Source: Petrosia ficiformis (Eukaryota; Porifera; Demospongiae; Haplosclerida; Petrosiidae). Taken from it: a stretch of 64,000 nt of DNA. The stretch covers positions 12,551,076-12,615,075 of the forward strand of contig OX345637.1 in assembly GCA_947044365.1 (NCBI GenBank), read 5' to 3'. Below the pieces are notes generated by a model. That model was not told the DNA's origin. It did no database searches and worked only from the letters and a program-made list of their open reading frames with translations. Of this stretch, positions 1 to 14,700 are shown piece after piece; position 1 is the stretch's first letter, and every line of letters starts with the position of its first letter. Made by a program: the position numbers and the translations under genes.

Positions 1-1476
1 ACAGCTATTATCTCACCAGATTTATCAATCTGTGAAGAGAACAGATTATAATTAATATTAATTATACTTATTATGATTATACGTACATAATGTATACATG
101 TACAGTATACATGTACATACAATGTACAGTATACATGTACATACAATGTACAGTATACATGTACATACAATGTACAGTATACATGTACATACAATGTACA
201 TTACATACATGTACATACTATATACATAGTACACTGCGATACATACATGTACATGTACATACGTTATATACATGTACATGTACATACATACACACACATA
301 CATAATTACATGTACATACGTACATACATGTACATTACATGTACATGACATTTGTACATACAACATACAAATTTATGTACATGTATATTTACAAACATAC
401 ATGTACATGAATATACATACATATATACATACATACATACATACATAAATACATACATGTACATACAGAGTAACAGAAAACACAAATTTAATCACAGCAT
501 ATTCTCACGTACTTAAAAACATTTAAACCACACCCACCTTCATATCACTTATATTACCAGATACTCTTTTAAGCTTCTCATTAATAGTATCACTAACGTA
601 CTCATTTCTATGAGTAGATGATAAAATGTTCTCTTCTATTTGTCTAAATGATGCATACATGTAAATAAATAATATTATTTTACGTGCAGTTGTTAAAAAT
701 ATTTATTAAGTAGTAATTGACTATTGGTGTTATTGCATGTACATGTACATGTATACAGGTTTGCTGTAACTACATGTACATGTACATGTATACAGGTTTG
801 CTGTAACTACATGTACATGCACATGTATACAGGTTTGCTGTAACTACATGTACATGCACATGTATACAGGTTTGCTATAACTACATGTACATGTACATGT
901 ACATGTATACAGGTTTGCTGTAACTACATGTACATGTACGCAGGTTTGCTGTACATGTACATGTATACATGTTTGCTATAACTACATTGTGTACATGTAC
1001 ATGTATACATGTTTGCTGTAACTACATGTACATGTATGCATTGTATTACATAATTGCAATGTAATTTGTCAGAGTACATGTACAAGCAAACATTTTTTAA
1101 TGAAGTAATAATACTGGAGTTAAAATCTGTTCACATTCACGATGACTTCAAAATTATGATACAATGACTTTATATATTATGATCAGCTGTTAGTGACAAT
1201 ATAATGATGGAAAATGTCCTACTTGGCCTATCCGTACCTATCAGTCACGTGATCACACTCTAAAATCCGAGTACTTCTCTTATTCAGAAGTCTATAGATC
1301 CCTTCCTGATCACATGACAACCTCACACCTCTTTGCTCATCAGATTGTTTCTTCTGATCTGTCATTATATTGTTCAGTCCATGTAAATGTTGGTGACCAT
1401 TTGGTATTTTGAAATATCTGTTGCGTTCAGCATCATAATAAAATCCTGGTATTTCTCTATGTGAAGAACTGGCCAT
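1..1476 (-). CDS. DCAF4: DCAF4-like WD-repeat protein, 5' part (exons 1-3, partial gene)
   Basis: Exon 1 starts at 1476 and ends at a GT donor at 1238. It begins MASSSHREIPGFYYDAERN and continues RYFKIPNGHQH. This matches the conserved N-terminal block of DCAF4 (human has PGFYFDPEKKRYFRLLPGHN), a substrate receptor of CUL4-DDB1 ubiquitin ligases. Exon 2 (643 down to 538; after TTTAG, before GTGGGT) joins in phase and encodes RQIEENILSSTHRNEYVSD and onward. Exon 3 starts at 29 after a TTCACAG acceptor and runs off the left edge (IDKSGEIIA). The WD repeats lie outside the window. Exon 1 is assigned by homology. Exons 2-3 rest on splice sites and open phase, so they are less certain. The gene is head-to-head with TRAPPC10. 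Confidence 0.82.
90..470. repeat. TACATG/ACAT microsatellite in DCAF4 intron 2
   Basis: Tandem array of the self-complementary unit TACATGTACAT mixed with ACATACAATG and (ACAT)n, filling most of the 500-bp intron between DCAF4 exons 3 and 2. Both strands are open for over 70 codons only because the repeat lacks stops; it is not coding. Confidence 0.9.
727..1060. repeat. minisatellite, about 37-45 bp unit, in DCAF4 intron 1
   Basis: About eight units, each with CAGGTTTGCTGTAACTAC followed by two to four TACATG copies. Units differ mainly in the number of TACATG steps, so the array has expanded by unit duplication and by slippage inside units. Confidence 0.9.
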
Positions 1477-1539
1477 TGAAGTATTATTAATTATTATTAA
1501 TTTTAGTTAATTAAATTTAATTAAGGGGTGGGGCAAATT
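1477..1539. promoter_or_regulatory. bidirectional core promoter between DCAF4 and TRAPPC10
   Basis: Only 63 bp separate the divergent start codons at 1476 (minus) and 1540 (plus). The segment is AT-rich with repeated TTAATTA blocks and one GGGGTGGGGC box next to the TRAPPC10 side. Both 5' UTRs must be very short or overlap upstream exons. The shared-promoter role is inferred from geometry. Confidence 0.6.
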
Positions 1540-4500
1540 ATGGCAGCTAGCAGTATGGATTCTATGGAGCCTAAACCAGTTATAACAAGTGAGTTATAAA
1601 TCTGACATTTTCTCTCTCATATATTTTTGTCTCTTTTCCTTTTTGTCCACTTGTTTGTCTGTCTGTCTGCCTCTCTCTCTCTCTCTTTGGTCTGTATACC
1701 TGGTTGATGAATAAATGTCCTGTCTCTCTCTCTCTCTTCTCATATACAGTTGATGGTGAATTGGAACTTATCGGTCCCGTTCTACAGAAGACTCTACAGA
1801 CAAAACTCAAAGCATTACAAAAAGATGGTTACTCAAAGTTGGTGACAAAACGTTTTATAAATGAAATTGTATTTAACTAATTAATAAATGATCATTATAA
1901 ATTCATAGTTTATGCATTGGTCAGCGTGCTACTCATCAGTCCTTGTGTTAAATCACTATGGTAATCACACTATACATCCATATGTGAAATGAATTTGAGA
2001 CAATCATAGACATTATGCATGTGCAAAAGTAGCTCATTTCTGTTTGGACTTGATAGGAATCTATTTTAGAATTGCTATTATTTTCATTCCTTTTTTCAAA
2101 TTTAGGGAAGAATTTGCATTCAGTTCAATGTGTAATGGAGTGAAGTTCATGACTAAGTTTCGAGGCAGTCAATATAGACCAGGTTTTCTTCATGAGTTAC
2201 CCTGTCTACATACCTACTGGACTGGTTGTGCTGTAAGTAAATGAACTTGGACACACAAACTATTAATCTGATATGCTAGAAACGATTGGATCACTTGAAT
2301 TGTACATGTACAAGTATACCTGCATATACATGTACATGTACATGTAGTGGTCAATGGTTGAACATTATATGTACATGTACATGTACATACATGTGTATAC
2401 CTTTATATAGTGTCAATGGTTGATTGGTATATGTATACCTGTATATAGTATACAGGTATACCTGTATATAGTGGTCAATGGTTGAATGGTACATTGTATA
2501 TGTACATGTACTTGTATATAGTGGTCATGGTATATGTACCTGTATATAGTGGTCAATGGTTGAATGGTACATTGTATAGTGTGTATATGTACATTGTATA
2601 TGTACATGTACTTGTATATAGTGGTCAATGGTTGAATGGTACATTGTATATGTACATGTACTTGTATATAGTGGTCAATGGTTGAATGGTATATGTACCT
2701 GTATATAGTGGTCAATGGTTGAATGGTACATTGTACAGTGTGTATATGTACATTGTGTATGTACATGTACTTGTATATAGTGGTCAATGGTTGAATGGTA
2801 CATTGTATATGTACATGTACTTGTATATAGTGGTCAATGGTTGAATGGTATATGTACCTGTATATAGTGGTCAATGGTTGAATGGTACATTGTACAGTGT
2901 GTATATGTACATGTACTTGTATATAGTGGTCAATGATTGAATGGTATATGTACCTGTATATAGTAGTCAATGGTTGAATGGTACATTGTATTTGTACATG
3001 TACTTGTATATAGTGGTCAATGGTTGAATGGTATATGTACCTGTATATAGTGGTCAATGGTTGAATGGTACATTGTACAGTGTGTATATGTACATGTACT
3101 TGTATATATTGGTCAATGGTTGAATGGTATATGTACCTGTATATTGGTCAATGGGTGAATGATATACACATGTATGTACCTATATACATGTATAGTGGTC
3201 AACGGTTGAATGGTATTATTGTACTTACATGTACATGTACATGTATATGTACTTGTCAATTTTATTATAGTATATGTTCATACATAGGATACTGGTACAT
3301 ACAATAGTATTTTACGTAAACATATTGAACAATGGATGAAGGATGTTAAAACGACAGCGGGTTCCAATGCAATGGTGATAGTATATTGTGTAACTGCCGA
3401 AGTGAGAAGTAAAAGATCACGACTCCACAAGGGGAAACTGGAACATGTCGAAGAGATGATTACAAAAGAATTCAAAAATGAGGGCTGTAGGTTAGTATGA
3501 GTGGCTTTATATAGTGTTCTGTCCACACTGGTCAGTGGTACTGGTTGGCACTCAGCATGGATTAACCAACCACCTCTCAGATAATATGCTACTGGGACAG
3601 AATTTCATGTAAGTAAATTAGAATCTACCCACCTCTCTGAATATCCTGGACAGAACACAAATAAAGCAATATATACAGTTATTAGGATCAATCAGCCTGG
3701 GCATATAGTACATGGGACTTGTGCCTACATACATGTACATATGTAGGCACAAATGTCATGTACCAGATATTAAGTGCTACATGTATAATTACTGTAGTTT
3801 ACAAGAGTAAAAGAGTGCTTACTTATAACTGATGTACATGTATGTGTAATTCAAACTCGACAGAGTACTACAATGTATATGAGTTTTCATACAGCACTCT
3901 TTGTGCCATTGTACTCCTGCATGTACACATTATGTAAATGTATATATAAAAATGACACTTCTGATTCTTGTTTTGAGAGTACACGACTCAAGATTAAGTG
4001 TTATAGCTTAACTGTGTATATTATAACTGTTATTTAATAACAGTAAGACAATTAATATTTTGCCAGTATTAATAATATTGGCAATCCAAAATCATGTGAT
4101 ACGATTATCACATTGCAATAATATGGCAATAATTATATGTGTGATATATTGAATTATCACCCAACCCTAATGCATGTACATGTACATGTACAGGTACATG
4201 TACACATGTATATTGTCTTTTTCCTTCACAGCATTATTAACTTGAAATTAGCTTCTGCTTATCCAAATCGTATCGCTGAGTCATTCTTATCATTTGCATC
4301 AGAGATTAATAGAATTAGTCTCAGTGAATTCCTGAGGAGTGTATCAAGTGAAGATGATAGACTGCTGAGGAATATTAGACGTCAAACTGTACCATCTGAT
4401 AAATTCTATAATTATATTTGTGAAAAGGTAAGAGTCATTCATCCTCTCTACTGTACTATTAATTACCACACTTCACTTGTGGCACATATTCAGTGGTGTG

Positions 4501-7500
4501 GAAATAGTGAGCCAATTGCCTGACATTTTGATTAATTTTCACCACTTTTGTCCTGCTCTCTATATACTTTTGTATACAGTTCATTTACAATATACCGGAC
4601 ATTCACTTGACTTATTGGATAATATCCTGCATAGCTGGCTGTTTCCACAACACTGTACATAATAATTTTGAACAAATGCTATCTTTAAACAATCACTGTT
4701 TAAACAAGTTGCCAATTGAATTTGGTATCTAGGAGGAGCATTAACTGGTCTTTATGGATACCAAATTACATTATCTTCTAGTGTAAAATGACTGAATAAT
4801 GAGTGTTTTAAGGTAACCATTTGTTCAAATATTATCTTCTACATGTTCATGGATGTTTACACAAATTAGTTCATCTCTTCTTTTTCTATAGCTCTTCTTA
4901 TTCCTCATCACCTTTCTCCTCCTCATCTTCTTTCTCCTATCACATGACATCATATGCAATCACGTGATTGTCACATGAGATCACATAATTATGCATGTAT
5001 TTTCATTTCATCCTCCTCTTCAGCTGTCTCTAGCTATCTCATACGAAATGATTAGAAACCCAACCAAAGCCAAATTAATATACTCCTCAGCTCATGATGA
5101 TTTAGAGACCACTATTACTATGTTGGCTCAAGATACTGACAGTGAGTCAATCACATGATTATCACATGATATAATTTCATGCTAACTTTGTGTATCATAA
5201 GTATATGTAATTATGTATTACATTCATGATAAATACATGATTATCACATTTTTTAATCAGAACCGGAGTGGCTCCAGAATATTTTCAAAGCCTCTTTAAA
5301 GAAATGGGATTATCCCAGACTAATGGAACCACAACAATCATGGAAGGTAGAATGATGGATAGATGAATAAATGGATGGATGAATGAGTGGATGAATGAAT
5401 GAGTGGATAGATGAATAAATGGATGGATGAATGAGTGGATGAATGAATGAGTGGATAGATGAATAAATGGATGGATGAATGAGTGGATGAATGAATGAGT
5501 GGATAGATGAATAAATGGATGGATGAATGAGTGGATAAATGAATGAGTGGATAGATGAATAAATGGATGGATGAATGAGTGGATAAATGAATGAGTGGAT
5601 AGATGAATAAATGGATGGATGAATGAGTGGATGAATGAATCATGAATGTTTGCATAGATGAAAATCCTACAAACTCTGTGGTATCGCTCTGATTGGCAGA
5701 AGTTCTATAGTCTTTCCCAAAAAGGAATATTCCTAGAATGCTTTCTGGATGAATGGATGGATGAATGTTTGAATAGAATAAATGGATGGACAGACTGATG
5801 GACAAATAATGAATAGATGCATGGATAAAGTTTGATAAATTAATAGATACATGATGGATGGATGGATGACAATAGATGATTGAATAGTTACATGTAGATG
5901 GATAGACAGATTTATGGAAGAGTAAATAGATGGATGGAGGAATGATGGAGTAGATTCATGTACATGTACCTGGATGTATGATTAATAAAATACATGTAGA
6001 ATGAAATCTCTATCTTCCTTGGTACAGTATCTGTCAGTAATTTTATCAAATCGAGCTCATCTTCTCCATATATGGACATTGTTATTCACCAGACGAGTTC
6101 ATATCTTGTGTGGTACTGGAAATATGAATCAGCTTAAACCATGTTGTCAACAAGTATCTGAGTGTTGTGTACAAACCCTACACTGTATTGCTAGGGTTAT
6201 TAATATATTAAAGGTTTGTCAGTAGATACATGTACACATGTACATATACATAGATAGATTATAGATAGATAGATAGATAGAAGGATGGATGGATTGATGG
6301 ACAGTCAGACAGACTGACAGACAGACAGACAGATACACATGTACATGTACTGTAGATAGATACAGTAGATACAAAAAACATGTACATACATGTACATACT
6401 TACTTGTACATACATGTACATGTACATGTAGATAATAGATGGATAGAGTGAAATTGATGAACAGAAACTTGCATACATACAGCATATACCTGTACATGTA
6501 CATACATGTACATGTACACATGTTTACATGTACATATACATGTACATATACATGTACATGTCTACATGTACATATTACATGCACGTGCATATCAACATAT
6601 GGTTACATGCATACATACATGCATATACATGTAATACATACGTGTACATACATACATACATGTACATGCATACATATAACAAATACATACATGTACATGT
6701 ATCTGTACATACATACATACATGTACATACATAAATGCACACTACATTGTACATGTATAATATTAGTTGACATATTTATTTCCCAGGTTAATTTACCAGA
6801 TGGTGTTTTCAATAGCTGGGCTTATATGACATGTTTGGAATGTGTGGAATCCATGATGGTATTAGTGGATACTGAGGTACTGGCTAATACTCCATCAGCA
6901 ATACTGATATTAATAAGAGCTGAACTATGGCACTATGCATGGGAGAAGGTAAGGTAGTGTGAGGATTAGAAGAGGGGAGAGGGAGAGAGAAGGTGGAGAG
7001 GTGTGGAAGAGACAGGTTAAGATGCAGCCTCATCCCCAGGTCCTTAAGATGGTGAAGAAAAAGAGCTTGGATTCAAGTTTCAGCATGCACAAATTAATAC
7101 ATGTATGTACAGTATATGTCAATAGAAAGTCACCATACAGTAGAGTAATTACTCAGTAGTTTCATATTCGAACCACAGTAGTTCAACAGTAGTTTTAACA
7201 GTAATTGTTATACAATGCACATGTACATGTCAATTCAACACCACAGTAGTTCAACAGTAGTTTTAACAGTAATTGCTATACAATGCACATGTACATGTAC
7301 ATGTCAATTCAACACCACAGTAGTTCAACAGTAGTTTTAACAGTAATTGCTATACAATGCACATGTACATGTCAATTCAACACCACAGTAGTTCAACAGT
7401 AGTTTTAACAGTAATTGCTATACAATGCACATGTACATGTCAATTCAACACCACAGTAGTTCAACAGTAGTTTTAACAGTAATTGCTATACAATGCACAT

Positions 7501-8684
7501 GTACATGTCAATTCAACACCACAGTAGTTCAACAGTAGTTTTAACAGTAATTGCTATACAATGCACATGTACATGTCAATTCAACACCACAGTAGTTCAA
7601 CAGTAGTTTTAACAGTAATTGCTATACAATGCACATGTACATGTCAATTCAACACCACAGTAGTGAGACAGTAGTTTTAACAGTAATTGCTATACAATGC
7701 ACATGTACATGTCAATTCAACACCACAGTAGTGAGACAGTAATTACTATACTTAGTATACTATACTGACAGTAGAACTAAGGTAATTACTGTAACATGTA
7801 CTGTAAAACAACACGTGGTCACTAAAGGGTGTGTCAGTTTGTAGTACACAATAACATGGACAAGATGGTTTGGAACAAGATCAGGAGATCCAGGGTGCTG
7901 TAAAGAAACAGAGGTTGCTTGATGTAAACTACATGTACATGTAGCTATATTTATTATACTAAGCTAAATTGAAACAGAGACTCTAATAAATTATTGGATA
8001 AATTTGCACATTAATTAATTATTACATGCTAAATCTGTTAAATCCAGGCTTTTTTTTCCTGCCATCCTAAGAGCATGGGTTTGAGGATAAGTACATTTAT
8101 TATTAATAAGTACAATACATGTTACATGTACATGTACATTCACATGTACGTGTACATGTATATAATTTCTTATCAATATTATACATGTAGTTACGTTCTA
8201 TTGGCTTGTTGTGTAATCTAATGCCTGGTTTGGTGATGGGAGATGATAATCATAAAACTGTTGATATTATATGTTCTGGTATAACACTACCAATGTTTGA
8301 AGGTAAGCAATCCATGTTAGTCATGTGATGTCATGTGACAACTCATGTGATCCACAGAAGCTCAAGAAAATGATCAAGGAAAGAGATTAACGGATGTTCT
8401 GAAGTCAAAAGAGAAATTTAAGAATACATTTATGGTATGAATGGAATGTTAATGTACGATCTTATGAATAAATGATATTATTTATGGTGTTTAATGTGAC
8501 ATGAAGGTGAGGCTTAGGATTAGATAATGCATGAACAGTATTATCTGAGAAGATAAATTAATTATTATCTACATGTACATTTATTGGCCCTCCTCCTCCC
8601 TTGCTTACTGAATGATTTAGTGCCTATCACTTGACACATCTAGTGTGTTTGGTTACTTGGTCAGTTTGACATGTACATGTGTAC

Positions 8685-8719
<35 letters not shown>

Positions 8720-11700
8720 GGACACTGGATGAGTTGGGAGAGTTAGCTAGCTCTTTATCCCACTATACCCGGTTCTCAAGACTGGGCATTCAGTGTCCCC
8801 CTTCTAAGTCAGGGTGGCTGCTTTAATATTTTCTAAGCCCTTTGTTGCTGTGTTTTATGAATTTTCTAAGCCATTGTGGCTGCTTGTTTGTTAATTGTTT
8901 CTACGCCTTTAGCTAGTATGCTAGGCACATGAATATTCATGTACATGTACATGTGCATTAAGTACACTAGCTGCATGTACAATGTAGTTAATGCATTTTT
9001 AAGTGCGATACAGGTATTTCATCTATTTGAAATCTTTATTGCCTTTCTGTGTGCATTCAACACCACTACATTTGACTGTTAAAAACATGACTAGTACATG
9101 AAATGTGATTGACTCCATGTACATGTAAATGGTAGAGCTTATTAATTACTAACTCAATTGTGTAATTGTCAATGCCCATATATGGAAACGTAAATGATTC
9201 ACTATTAATAAGATATGGAAGCTTTCATTTACACTCATTATTATTATAACTATACTTTATTTATAGTCTCTTGGGGAGATGGTGATAGGTGCTTTCAAAC
9301 ATGCTGGTAGAAGAAGAATGGCTTTTAGTATTGGAACTATGATGGCTGAGTTTCATAAGTATGTTCACTCTCCAACCTTATTCCTTAACTCTCCATTCAT
9401 GATATCCATCCATCCATCCATCCATCCATCCATGCATCCATCTATCATCCATCCATCCATCCATCCATCAATTCATTCATCCATCTATCCATCCATCCAT
9501 TGATCCATTCATCCATCAGCCATTAATTCATCCAATCATACATTCAATTATTCTTTTATCCATCCCCTAGTCCATCCATCCATTGATCCATCCATCCATC
9601 ATCCATTGATCCATTTGTCCATCAGCCATTAATTCATCCAATCATACATTCAATTATTCTTTTAATTATCTATCCCCTAATCCATACATCCATTCATTGG
9701 TTAACTTTTTCATTCATTCTTTCATCATTTTATCTATCCACTAAAAATTCCTTTGTCCATCAATCTATCATACATATATCATCATTCAGCCATTGATCCA
9801 TCCATTCACCTATCCATTCATCCATTCTTCAGAAATGTTGGACTGGTAAAAGAGGCAGAACATCTTCTTTGTGATGTCACTAGTCTTCATTCAGTTGGTC
9901 AATGGCCTCAACTCTCATCTTCTGCTTACTCCATTTTAGCACATTGTCAGAAGAATCTAAAACAAGAAGACAAGTATCCTGATATTTACTAATTCTGTTA
10001 ATATATTTATAATACATATACACAGGGCTGGGGCCAATTACAAAGACATGATTGCGATTACGATTACACCATGATTACTGAGACTGATTACGATTACAAA
10101 ACCATGATTACGATTATGATTACAATTACATTTTTTTTCTTGGAAACAGGAAATGAACAATAACTATTAGATTTTAACTATTATATCTTATGATGTATGA
10201 ACAATAACTATTACATTAAATGAACATCAACTTTTCAAAAAGTTCATCACAGAGAAGGCACCTTTCAGGTCTAAAGATTTTTCCAGTAATCTTCAATGAT
10301 TACAGACGATTACATATGATTACAGAGCATGATTACGATTACATAAAATTTTGAAGGTGTGATTACGATTATGATTACACAAAAAGTGTAATTGATTACA
10401 ATCGATTATGATTACAATTGTAATTGGCCCCAAGCCTGATATACAGTACCTGAATTTATAGTTTACATAATGGGAGCTCAGAGATTTTGATACACTTTGA
10501 AGCATGGGCCAAATTGGCTCAACAATGGTTAGTGTGTGTGCCATTGGGAATACATCTTGAGCCAGTTAACAAAGAGTTAATGCTGTTAGTGACAATATAA
10601 TCATAATTAACTGCACCACTGGCCCAAAGAGAGAACTGTGCAGTGCCAAATAAGAAGCTTTTTGGGCCAATGGTGTGCCATATAAGCTTATCAAAAACAC
10701 TGTGAGAGCTACACTTAAGATGATAGTCATTCAACTGTACTTCTAAAGTAATAATAGTACTACATGTATATACTTTGTACTGTAATTAATGATTGTAATG
10801 TGTGAATTACCTGTATATTTGTATGTGATAGCATAGTACTAATTATATAATACTGTGTAGTACAGTACATTCAAAGTAACATATTGTACATGTACATTGT
10901 ACTTCAATCACAAAGTACACTGTAGTCAATGGAAGTAAATAATTTAAGGTACTGTATAGATAAAGTAATGTAATACACATAATGGACATGTACATGTACA
11001 AGTAATACATCCATACATGTACATGTAATACACATAATGGACATGTACATGTACAAGTAATGCATCCATACATGTACATGTAATACACATAATGGACATG
11101 TACATGTACATGTACAAGTAATACACATAATGATATTCATACATGTACATGTACATTGTAATGCACATAATGATATCCATACATGTACATATAATACACA
11201 TAATGCCATCCACATGTACATACAATCACCCATGTCATATGGTAGTTTGTTTCCTATATATATATTCCAGAGAAGTTAATTCTTTACTAGTTTTAGTGAC
11301 GACACCTAATCACTTAAACTCTAAGCACGACCCTTCTAAATGTATGGACGAATTGATTTATATAGCTGAGAGGTCAAAGTATCAGAAACTGTTGTCATGG
11401 GAACCATTGTTTGATTTAGATACGTTATCAACTGAACCTGTTGGATGTTTAGAATACCATAGTGGAGAAGATGTTGGCATGACATTTAGTTTTCATTATT
11501 ATGGACCAAAAGTAACCCCTGTTTGCTGTCTGTCTGTCAAACTATTTCTTTATCTATCTATCTATCTAGATCTATCTATCTATCTATCTATCTGGGATCA
11601 TGCGGGTTCGCCTACTCCGTGTTTGCCTACTCAAAATTTATGCACTAATTCCACATTTGCCTACGTATACCGTATATTAAAATATTAGAAATTCTAAATA

Positions 11701-14700
11701 GCGTCTGCTAAGATTCTACTATCGTCTGACAAATGGATGCTTCTTTGCAGCCACTTAACCACTCTAGGGGCCCTTGCAACGTATGACCATTCTAGCGGCG
11801 CTTGGTATGTATGACCACTCTAGGGGCCCTTGCAACGTATGACCACTCTAGGCGCCCTTGTCGTTAGGTAAAAAATATAACAGTAAACAATATTGAAATC
11901 ACAATAAAACAAGCAATTATTATAATATATAAATATACATCACTACTTTTACTAGCAAATGTACCTGAGTTCTTCTTCATCAAAAATCAAATTTTTAAAT
12001 ATTTTGGTTAATTGGATATACGGTATACGTAGGCAAATGTGGAATTATTGCATAAATTTCAAGTAGGCAAAAATGAAGTAGGCAAACCTGGCATAATTCA
12101 TCTATCTACATGTATCTATCCATCTATCTATCTATCTATATTTATCTGTCTATCTGTCCATCTATCCACCTACATGTACATGTACATGTACATGTACCTG
12201 CACTCTATCTATCTATCTATCTACATGTATCTATCTCTCTATTTATCTATCCTTTTAGGCAATGAGACTCACAATGTTATCAGTCATTCTTGAAAATGAA
12301 AACACAAATCGTTCTGTTCCCATGGTAACTGATAAACATACTCATCCCATTGACTCATCAGGTGTGATAAAATATCTCCACATTATCTGAACTAATTAGT
12401 AACCCATTATCATATACATGTATTACAGAACCCCTGGAAGAAATCACTCTAAACCCAGGCCCTGTAGAGGAAAGACTTAGAGACTCTCGTCCAATAGGAG
12501 GTGATCAAGGTTCAAAACTACATAAGGTATCATTAAAACACTTCCTCTTATCATCACTATATACATGTACATGTACATGTAATAAAGTCTATTGTTACTA
12601 TACACATGTACATGTTTGTGTTCATGTACACACACATGTACATGTATACATGCACATGTACATGTGAATATGTGTACAGATACATGTACAATGTACATGT
12701 ACGTACATGTACATACATGTATGATTTCTTGAATAGTTTACGTGTGTCTTTTCACGTCAATAATTAAAATGGGCTCTATAACTCTCATAGTTTATAAGAC
12801 TGAAGATTTTAACTTACTTTACTGGAATAAAAAGTTGTTAAGAAAACCTTTGATGTCAAATTTACTATCAGAAAGCATAGAGCAAGGCGAGTACTAGAAA
12901 GTACATGTACATGTATAGTAGTCCCACAGGCAACACCCACCTCTTTATTAGTCTGCATAACTTCTGCATTTCAAAATAGCAGTGACTTTTACTTAATTAG
13001 ACAGCAGACCATCTAAAAAAGCCATGGATATCAAAAAACATGCTTGGATCGTTAGGTACAGGAAAGCAGTAAGGCAAGTGTTTGAAATTGTATTAGTCAG
13101 TGTGCATCTTCAAGGTTAATGAGATGTAATAATTATTGTTAATGATATCCATTAGTTTGTTTAATACAAATTACTGTTAGTAAGAACCATTATACCTAGT
13201 CTCCTGGAATTCGTTTTAATACGACTCAACTGTACATATACTTATTTATCACATGTAGGTGTATTACTCTTCATCTCATCTTGATAGTGATAGTTTAGAT
13301 AATGGTATTACAGTAACTCCTGGTTTACATCTTATATCAAATGCTATGACGATAGAACCTGGTATGAATACTGTTACTGTTACTGGAAAAGTAAGTACTG
13401 TACTATTCCTATAGAGTTTAAACTTGACATCCATCTCTCTTTCTCTTTACATCAATCTCTCTTTCTCTCTTCTTCCATCTCTTTATTTTTCTCTGTCTCT
13501 TACTGTTATCTTTCCTCCACTTTCTTATTCCTGCTGCTCCTCCTCCTTCTTCTCCTCCTCCTCCTTATTCCCCTCTTCCTCCTCCTCCTTATCCTCTTCT
13601 TCCTCTCTTCATCCTCCTAATCTCCCTCCTCCTCCTCTTATTCCTCCTCCTCTTCCTCCTCCTCCTTATCCTCTTCTTCCTCTCTTCATCCTCCTAATCT
13701 CCCTCCTCCTCCTCTTATTCCTCCTCCTCTTCCTCCTCCTCCTTCTCCTCTTACTCTCTTCATCCTCCTAATCCCCCTCCTCCTCCTCTTATTCCTCCTC
13801 CTCTTCCTCCTCCTCCTCTTCTTCTCCTCATCCTACTTATCTCCCTCCTCCTCCTCCTCTTACTCCTCCTCCTTTTCCTACTCCTCATCATCATCCTCCT
13901 CCTCCTTTTCCTACTCCTCTTCTTCTCCTCATCCTTCTTATCTCCCTCCTCCTACTCCTCCTCATCATCCTCCTCCTCCTTTTCCTACTCCTCCTCTTCC
14001 TCTTCACACTCCATTGCTACAGATTAATACACCTGGTACATACACTCCTTATCACATAATATTAAAATCAGGCGCTTTGGATTTCTGTTTAGTAGTCCCA
14101 TCTCAAGCAGCTAAACAATCCACTATTACTGTATTACCTGATAAAGTGGATATCACTGTAGCTCTATTACCTCAAGTGAATGGTAACTATAATATGTGTA
14201 CATGCAGTCATGCACTAATACATGTACTTGACACTTGTACTAATACATGTACATATACTATAATACCTGTACATGTACGAATACAGGTACATGTACTTGT
14301 ACTAACAGCTGTACATGTACATGTACTAATACCTGTACTTGTACTAATACCTGTACTTATACTAATTAATACATGTACATGTACTAAAAGCTGTACATGT
14401 ACTAATACATGTACATGTACTAATAGCTGTACTTGTACTAATACATGTACTTGTACTAATTAATACATGTACTTGTACTAATGCATTAACAATTGTTTCA
14501 GTGTTATCATCATTTTCATAAGTTACATTGTATTATACACTATAGTGATGTTGGCTGGTGTCCCTGTTCTTGCTCAATTAAGAATTAACACAGGAGAGGA
14601 GACATCAATTAACGATGGGGCGGAGCTTACAATCAAGGCCCCTAATGCAATAGAATTAGAGTCATTTGAAGATGGAAAAACAGTTAATCCTCATTGTTTA

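Noticed and set aside
2413..3057. 214-codon open frame (minus) and partner frames in the intron 3 minisatellite
   Set aside because: Pure translation of a stop-free tandem repeat lying inside TRAPPC10 intron 3; no domain, and both strands are open.
5338..5805. 155-codon minus frame rich in IHLSTHSS
   Set aside because: Antisense translation of the GGATGAATGAGT tandem repeat.
7165..7745. CRISPR-like regular repeat array
   Set aside because: The whole 68-bp unit is repeated with no unique spacers, and the host is a eukaryote; it is a minisatellite.
13424..13771. 115-codon Ser/Leu/Pro-rich frame
   Set aside because: Translation of the (CCT)n pyrimidine tract within intron 17.
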